Assembly: GCA_035297145.1 (NCBI GenBank)
Contig: DATGZN010000079.1
Span: 1 to 36,014 of the forward strand
Reading direction: 5' to 3'
DNA length: 36,014 nucleotides
From: QHXW01 sp035297145
GTDB lineage: Bacteria > Acidobacteriota > Terriglobia > Bryobacterales > Bryobacteraceae
Below the pieces are notes generated by a model. It did not search any database and had not been told where the DNA came from. It saw nothing but the letters and a program-made list of their open reading frames with translations. Shown piece by piece: positions 33,061 to 36,014 of this stretch (position 1 is its first letter; every line of letters starts with the position of its first letter). A program made the translations under genes and the position numbers.

Positions 33061-34631
33061 GGGTTTGTGCTGTTGTCGCACTGCTTTCAGTCCCGCTCGT
33101 GGCGCAGGTCACTTCGGAACGGATTCGAAACTCTGATCGTGAGGCGGGCAACTGGCTGACTTACTCCGGCAACTACCAGGGCTATCGCTATTCACCCCTG
33201 GACCAGATCAACACCCTCAACGTCGCGCGCCTGAAACCGGTTTGGATGTACCAGATCAACGACCTGAACCAGTTCGAGACCACACCGCTCGTGGTGGACG
33301 GCGTTCTGTATATCTCCGAGCCGCCCAGTAACGCCACTGCGCTCGATGCGCGCACCGGGCGTCCGCTTTGGGCCTACCGCCGGACGATGCAGCCGGATGT
33401 CCACGTCTGCTGCGGACAGGTGAATCGTGGGCTCGCGATCTCCGGCGACACGCTGTTTCTCGGCACCGTGGATGCGCACCTGGTGGCACTCGACGCGCGT
33501 ACCGGCCATGTCCGGTGGGACATTGTCGTTGCGGATTACAAGACCGGGTACTCGATTACCGTCGCGCCGCTTGTGGTTAAGGAAAGCGTGATCGTGGGTA
33601 TCTCCGGTGGGGAATACGGAATCCGCGGATTTCTAGATGCGTATGACGTTGAGACTGGTAAGCGAAACTGGCGATTCTGGACGGTGCCCGGTCCCGGCGA
33701 GCCGGGTCACGAAACCTGGGCCGGCGAAAGCTGGAAGACCGGCTCCGCGGCCACATGGGTGACCGGTTCGTACGATCCGGGGCTGAACCTTCTGTATTGG
33801 GGAACGGGGAATCCCGGTCCGAACTACAATGGCGAGCCGCGCGAAGGCGACAACCTCTATGCCAATTCGCTCTTGGCGATCGACCCGGATACCGGCAAAC
33901 TCAGATGGCATTTCCAATTCACGCCGCACGACCTGCACGACTGGGATGCGAATCACGTGCCCGTGCTGGTGGACGCGACGGTGCGCGGGAAGGCGCGCAA
34001 GTTGGTCGCGGTGGCGAACCGCAACAGCTTTTACTACGTACTCGACCGCGCGACCGGCGAGTTCTTGCTGGGCAAATCATACGCGCAGCAAACGTGGGCC
34101 AAAGAACTCGATGACCGTGGGCGCCCTATTCTGCTGCCGGGCAAGTCACCATCGCTCGAGGGCGCCATGGTGTATCCGGGCCTGCACGGCGGAACCAATT
34201 GGTTTAGCCCTTCGTACAGTCCGCAGACAGATTTGTTTTACGTTGCAGCGCGCGAGGAAGCCACCAGTTTTTATCTTGGCCTGCCGGAGTACCATGCGGG
34301 CAGCTTTTTCACGGCCGGTGGATTCCGCGGCATCCCGGGACTGGAGCCATCGGGCGCGGTGCGCGCGCTGGAGTTGGAGACGGGAACGAAGATCTGGGAA
34401 TTTCCGCTCCACTCACCGCCGTGGACTGGGTTGCTCTCAACCGCGGGAGGCCTGGTATTCGGCGGCACGAACGAAGGGCATTTCTTCGCGCTGGATGCGA
34501 AAAGCGGCCGCCCGCTTTGGAGATTTCCCACGGGCGGGCCGCTCCAGGCGAATCCCATCAGTTTTCTCTGTGATGGCAGGCAGCTTGTGGCAACCACTGC
34601 TGGGCATGCCTTACTAGTGTTTGGGGAGTAG
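33057..34631 (+). CDS. PQQ-dependent dehydrogenase (methanol/ethanol family)
   Basis: A 524-residue periplasmic quinoprotein, started at GTG 33057 and coupled to the cytochrome by a 4-base overlap. A signal peptide (RVCAVVALLSVPLVAQ) precedes an eight-blade propeller with typical repeats (ALDARTGRPLWAY, ALDARTGHVRWD, AIDPDTGKLRWHF). HVCCGQVNRG gives the vicinal Cys-Cys pair near PQQ. GISGGEYGIRGF and GTGNPGPNYNGEPREGDNLY are family motifs. In the HDLHDWDANH segment the likely catalytic Asp is followed two positions on by Asn, not Asp, so the extra Asp ligand of lanthanide enzymes appears absent and a calcium enzyme is more likely. It oxidises an alcohol or sugar, and the substrate cannot be told. 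Confidence 0.9.
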   Translation: MRVCAVVALLSVPLVAQVTSERIRNSDREAGNWLTYSGNYQGYRYSPLDQINTLNVARLKPVWMYQINDLNQFETTPLVVDGVLYISEPPSNATALDARTGRPLWAYRRTMQPDVHVCCGQVNRGLAISGDTLFLGTVDAHLVALDARTGHVRWDIVVADYKTGYSITVAPLVVKESVIVGISGGEYGIRGFLDAYDVETGKRNWRFWTVPGPGEPGHETWAGESWKTGSAATWVTGSYDPGLNLLYWGTGNPGPNYNGEPREGDNLYANSLLAIDPDTGKLRWHFQFTPHDLHDWDANHVPVLVDATVRGKARKLVAVANRNSFYYVLDRATGEFLLGKSYAQQTWAKELDDRGRPILLPGKSPSLEGAMVYPGLHGGTNWFSPSYSPQTDLFYVAAREEATSFYLGLPEYHAGSFFTAGGFRGIPGLEPSGAVRALELETGTKIWEFPLHSPPWTGLLSTAGGLVFGGTNEGHFFALDAKSGRPLWRFPTGGPLQANPISFLCDGRQLVATTAGHALLVFGE

Positions 34632-34633
34632 GC

Positions 34634-34668
34634 AGCCGCGAGCGTAAAGCTCAGCTACGCTCGCGGCT
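34634..34668. terminator. bidirectional intrinsic terminator
   Basis: A perfect 13-bp stem AGCCGCGAGCGTA/TACGCTCGCGGCT with a 9-base loop, between the convergent dehydrogenase and TonB receptor genes. The plus side is followed by TCTTC. The placement and strength fit shared termination of both transcripts. Confidence 0.85.
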
Positions 34669-34693
34669 CTTCACAAGCAGATAGCCTCGCCGC

Positions 34694-36014
34694 TCAGAAC
34701 TCCAGGCGGAGCATGAACTGAATGCGCCGCGGGGTGCCGATGCCGGTGGCGCCGGAATTCAGCACGCTGGTGATGATCCCGAAGCTGCCCGACGAGATGT
34801 CGGTCGCCGGATCACCGTAAGTCGGATGGTTGAGCATGTTGAACGCCTCGGCTCGAAACTTCAAAGCGAGCCGTTCGGTAATGGACATCTCCTTCTCGAG
34901 CGCCGTGTCGATTTCATAGTACCCGGGTCCACGCGCAACGTTGCGTCCAAAGTTCCCCCACGTCCCAACGGCCGGTACCGCGAACGCCGCTGGATTGAAC
35001 CAGTTGTTGATCGTTCGGTTGGCTGGGTAAATAGATACGCCGGGGACCAAGTCCGGCCGCTGATTTCTTGTGTTGCCGTCGGGCAGGTCCGACGGGTTCC
35101 GGTCTACCACGATGTCAAGCGGGCGGCCGCTCGTGGCTGTCGCAACCCCACTCAGCTCCCAGCCGCCCAGCAGCTTTCCTGCAACACCGCCGGCCGTTAA
35201 GAAACGCTTGCCCGGGCCAAAGGGAAGCTCGTAGACCGAGTTGACCGAGAGGCTGTGGCGAACGTCAATGTCCGAGCTGCTATAGGAACATTTGATGCAC
35301 GCATAGTTTTCAATGTCCGGGTACTGGCCTGCTCCGAACCCGTTGTCAGACAGGGCGTGCGACCACATGTACTGGGTCTCCCACATCCATCCACTGGTGA
35401 GAGGACGCTTCAAGGACACCTGAAGCGAGTGGAAGTTGCTGTTGCCATGGTTAGCTTTCTGGTTGAACTGGCCAAAATCGGGCAATGGACGTGTACCCGT
35501 TAATGGATCGATGAGATTGACCTGAGTGGCGGAGAACAGCCTGTGCCCCTCGCTGCCCTGGTAGGCAATCTGGCCCAGAAAACTATGCGGGAGAATCCTT
35601 TGGACCGTCAAATCCCAGTCTTCGTCATACCCGTCCTTGCGATGCTGATCCCACGACTTTGGCGAGTATGATGGGGCGGGCAGCAGGGACGGAAGAACCG
35701 GCCACGTGAGGCCTGGCACACTCGCTGACGAAACATCAAATCGTTGGCCGGTACTTTCGTGCCCGTCGCTGAAGTCGTCCATCTGGTTCGGGCTAAAGTA
35801 CATCCCGAACCCGGCGCGGATGACCGTTTTTCCCGCGGATCCTCCAGGAACCCATGCCAAGCCCAGCCGCGGCATGAAGTCCGTGCGGTCCGGAAAATAG
35901 AGCGGCGTGCCCTTCGGGCAAAAGCCTCCGCAAGCAAGCGTCACGACAGCGATGCGGTCTCGCACCTCATGCAAGACAGTGTAATACTCGTATCGCAATC
36001 CCAGATTGAGGGTG
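34694..36014 (-). CDS. TonB-dependent receptor, C-terminal part (partial)
   Basis: The gene enters from the right edge, and about 439 C-terminal residues are visible. It reads as an outer-membrane beta-barrel of the large carboxypeptidase-regulatory/TonB type abundant in Acidobacteria: TLNLGLRYEYY at the visible start, FMPRLGLAWVPGGSAGKTVIRAG, LQVSLKRPLTSGWMWETQYMWSHAL, ELPFGPGKRFLT and a terminal barrel strand (RRIQFMLRLEF) ending in Phe. Such proteins import complex substrates such as polysaccharide fragments or siderophores. The plug and N-terminal domain lie outside. It is convergent with the PQQ-dehydrogenase and shares the terminator. Confidence 0.87.
   Translation of the reverse strand, partial: TLNLGLRYEYYTVLHEVRDRIAVVTLACGGFCPKGTPLYFPDRTDFMPRLGLAWVPGGSAGKTVIRAGFGMYFSPNQMDDFSDGHESTGQRFDVSSASVPGLTWPVLPSLLPAPSYSPKSWDQHRKDGYDEDWDLTVQRILPHSFLGQIAYQGSEGHRLFSATQVNLIDPLTGTRPLPDFGQFNQKANHGNSNFHSLQVSLKRPLTSGWMWETQYMWSHALSDNGFGAGQYPDIENYACIKCSYSSSDIDVRHSLSVNSVYELPFGPGKRFLTAGGVAGKLLGGWELSGVATATSGRPLDIVVDRNPSDLPDGNTRNQRPDLVPGVSIYPANRTINNWFNPAAFAVPAVGTWGNFGRNVARGPGYYEIDTALEKEMSITERLALKFRAEAFNMLNHPTYGDPATDISSGSFGIITSVLNSGATGIGTPRRIQFMLRLEF

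Noticed and set aside
1..36014. CRISPR arrays and insertion sequences
   Set aside because: No regularly spaced direct repeats of 25-40 bases and no DDE or IS200-type transposase were seen. The only recombinase is the large serine type.

Overview
The window most resembles an Acidobacteriota chromosome (Solibacter/Bryobacter-like). The evidence is a tandem-FtsX orphan MacB-type permease of the acidobacterial 'ADOP' kind, a TonB-dependent receptor barrel typical of that phylum, and a cytochrome c / PQQ-dehydrogenase pair. The taxonomic call is inference from gene content, not from a marker gene.

Layout. (A) About 1-12.3 kb, almost all on the minus strand, is an integrated mobile element. It holds a ParB-like/DNA methyltransferase fusion (cut by the window edge), a P27-type terminase small subunit, two adjacent PD-(D/E)XK-like proteins, a primase-helicase, a small sigma-70-like protein, an excisionase-like DNA-binding protein, unknown genes, a large serine recombinase with its usual DUF2924 and small companions, and a zinc-ribbon protein. 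(B) About 12.4-25.1 kb is a defence island. On the plus strand an RpoD-like sigma factor overlaps a DISARM-type helicase (DrmA), followed by DrmB (DUF1998) and then a tightly coupled four-gene operon: a winged-helix-like protein, a Cas4-like PD-(D/E)XK nuclease with a cysteine cluster, an unknown 467-residue protein and an SF1 helicase. Convergent to it on the minus strand lie a Vsr endonuclease and a cytosine-C5 methyltransferase. (C) At 25.4-25.65 kb two tRNA genes diverge: tRNA-Gln(TTG) and a full selenocysteine tRNA (selC, TCA). They mark the edge between island and conserved chromosome. (D) From 25.7 to 36 kb is chromosomal metabolism: a three-gene operon (HemN-like radical SAM enzyme, halogenase-like flavoenzyme, phenylacetate-CoA-ligase-like enzyme), the ADOP permease, the cytochrome c and PQQ-dehydrogenase pair, a 13-bp bidirectional terminator, and the C-terminal part of a TonB receptor.

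How it may work together. DrmA and DrmB are the core of DISARM anti-phage systems, and a C5 methyltransferase is the modification arm of class 2 DISARM. This locus lacks a recognisable DrmC (phospholipase D) and DrmE. In their place are a nuclease and helicase operon and a dedicated RpoD-like sigma factor at the head. I read it as a divergent or hybrid DISARM-like system carried on or beside a serine-integrase element. The sigma factor and the four-gene operon are the parts most likely to be undescribed. No CRISPR array, rRNA or clear insertion-sequence transposase was seen.
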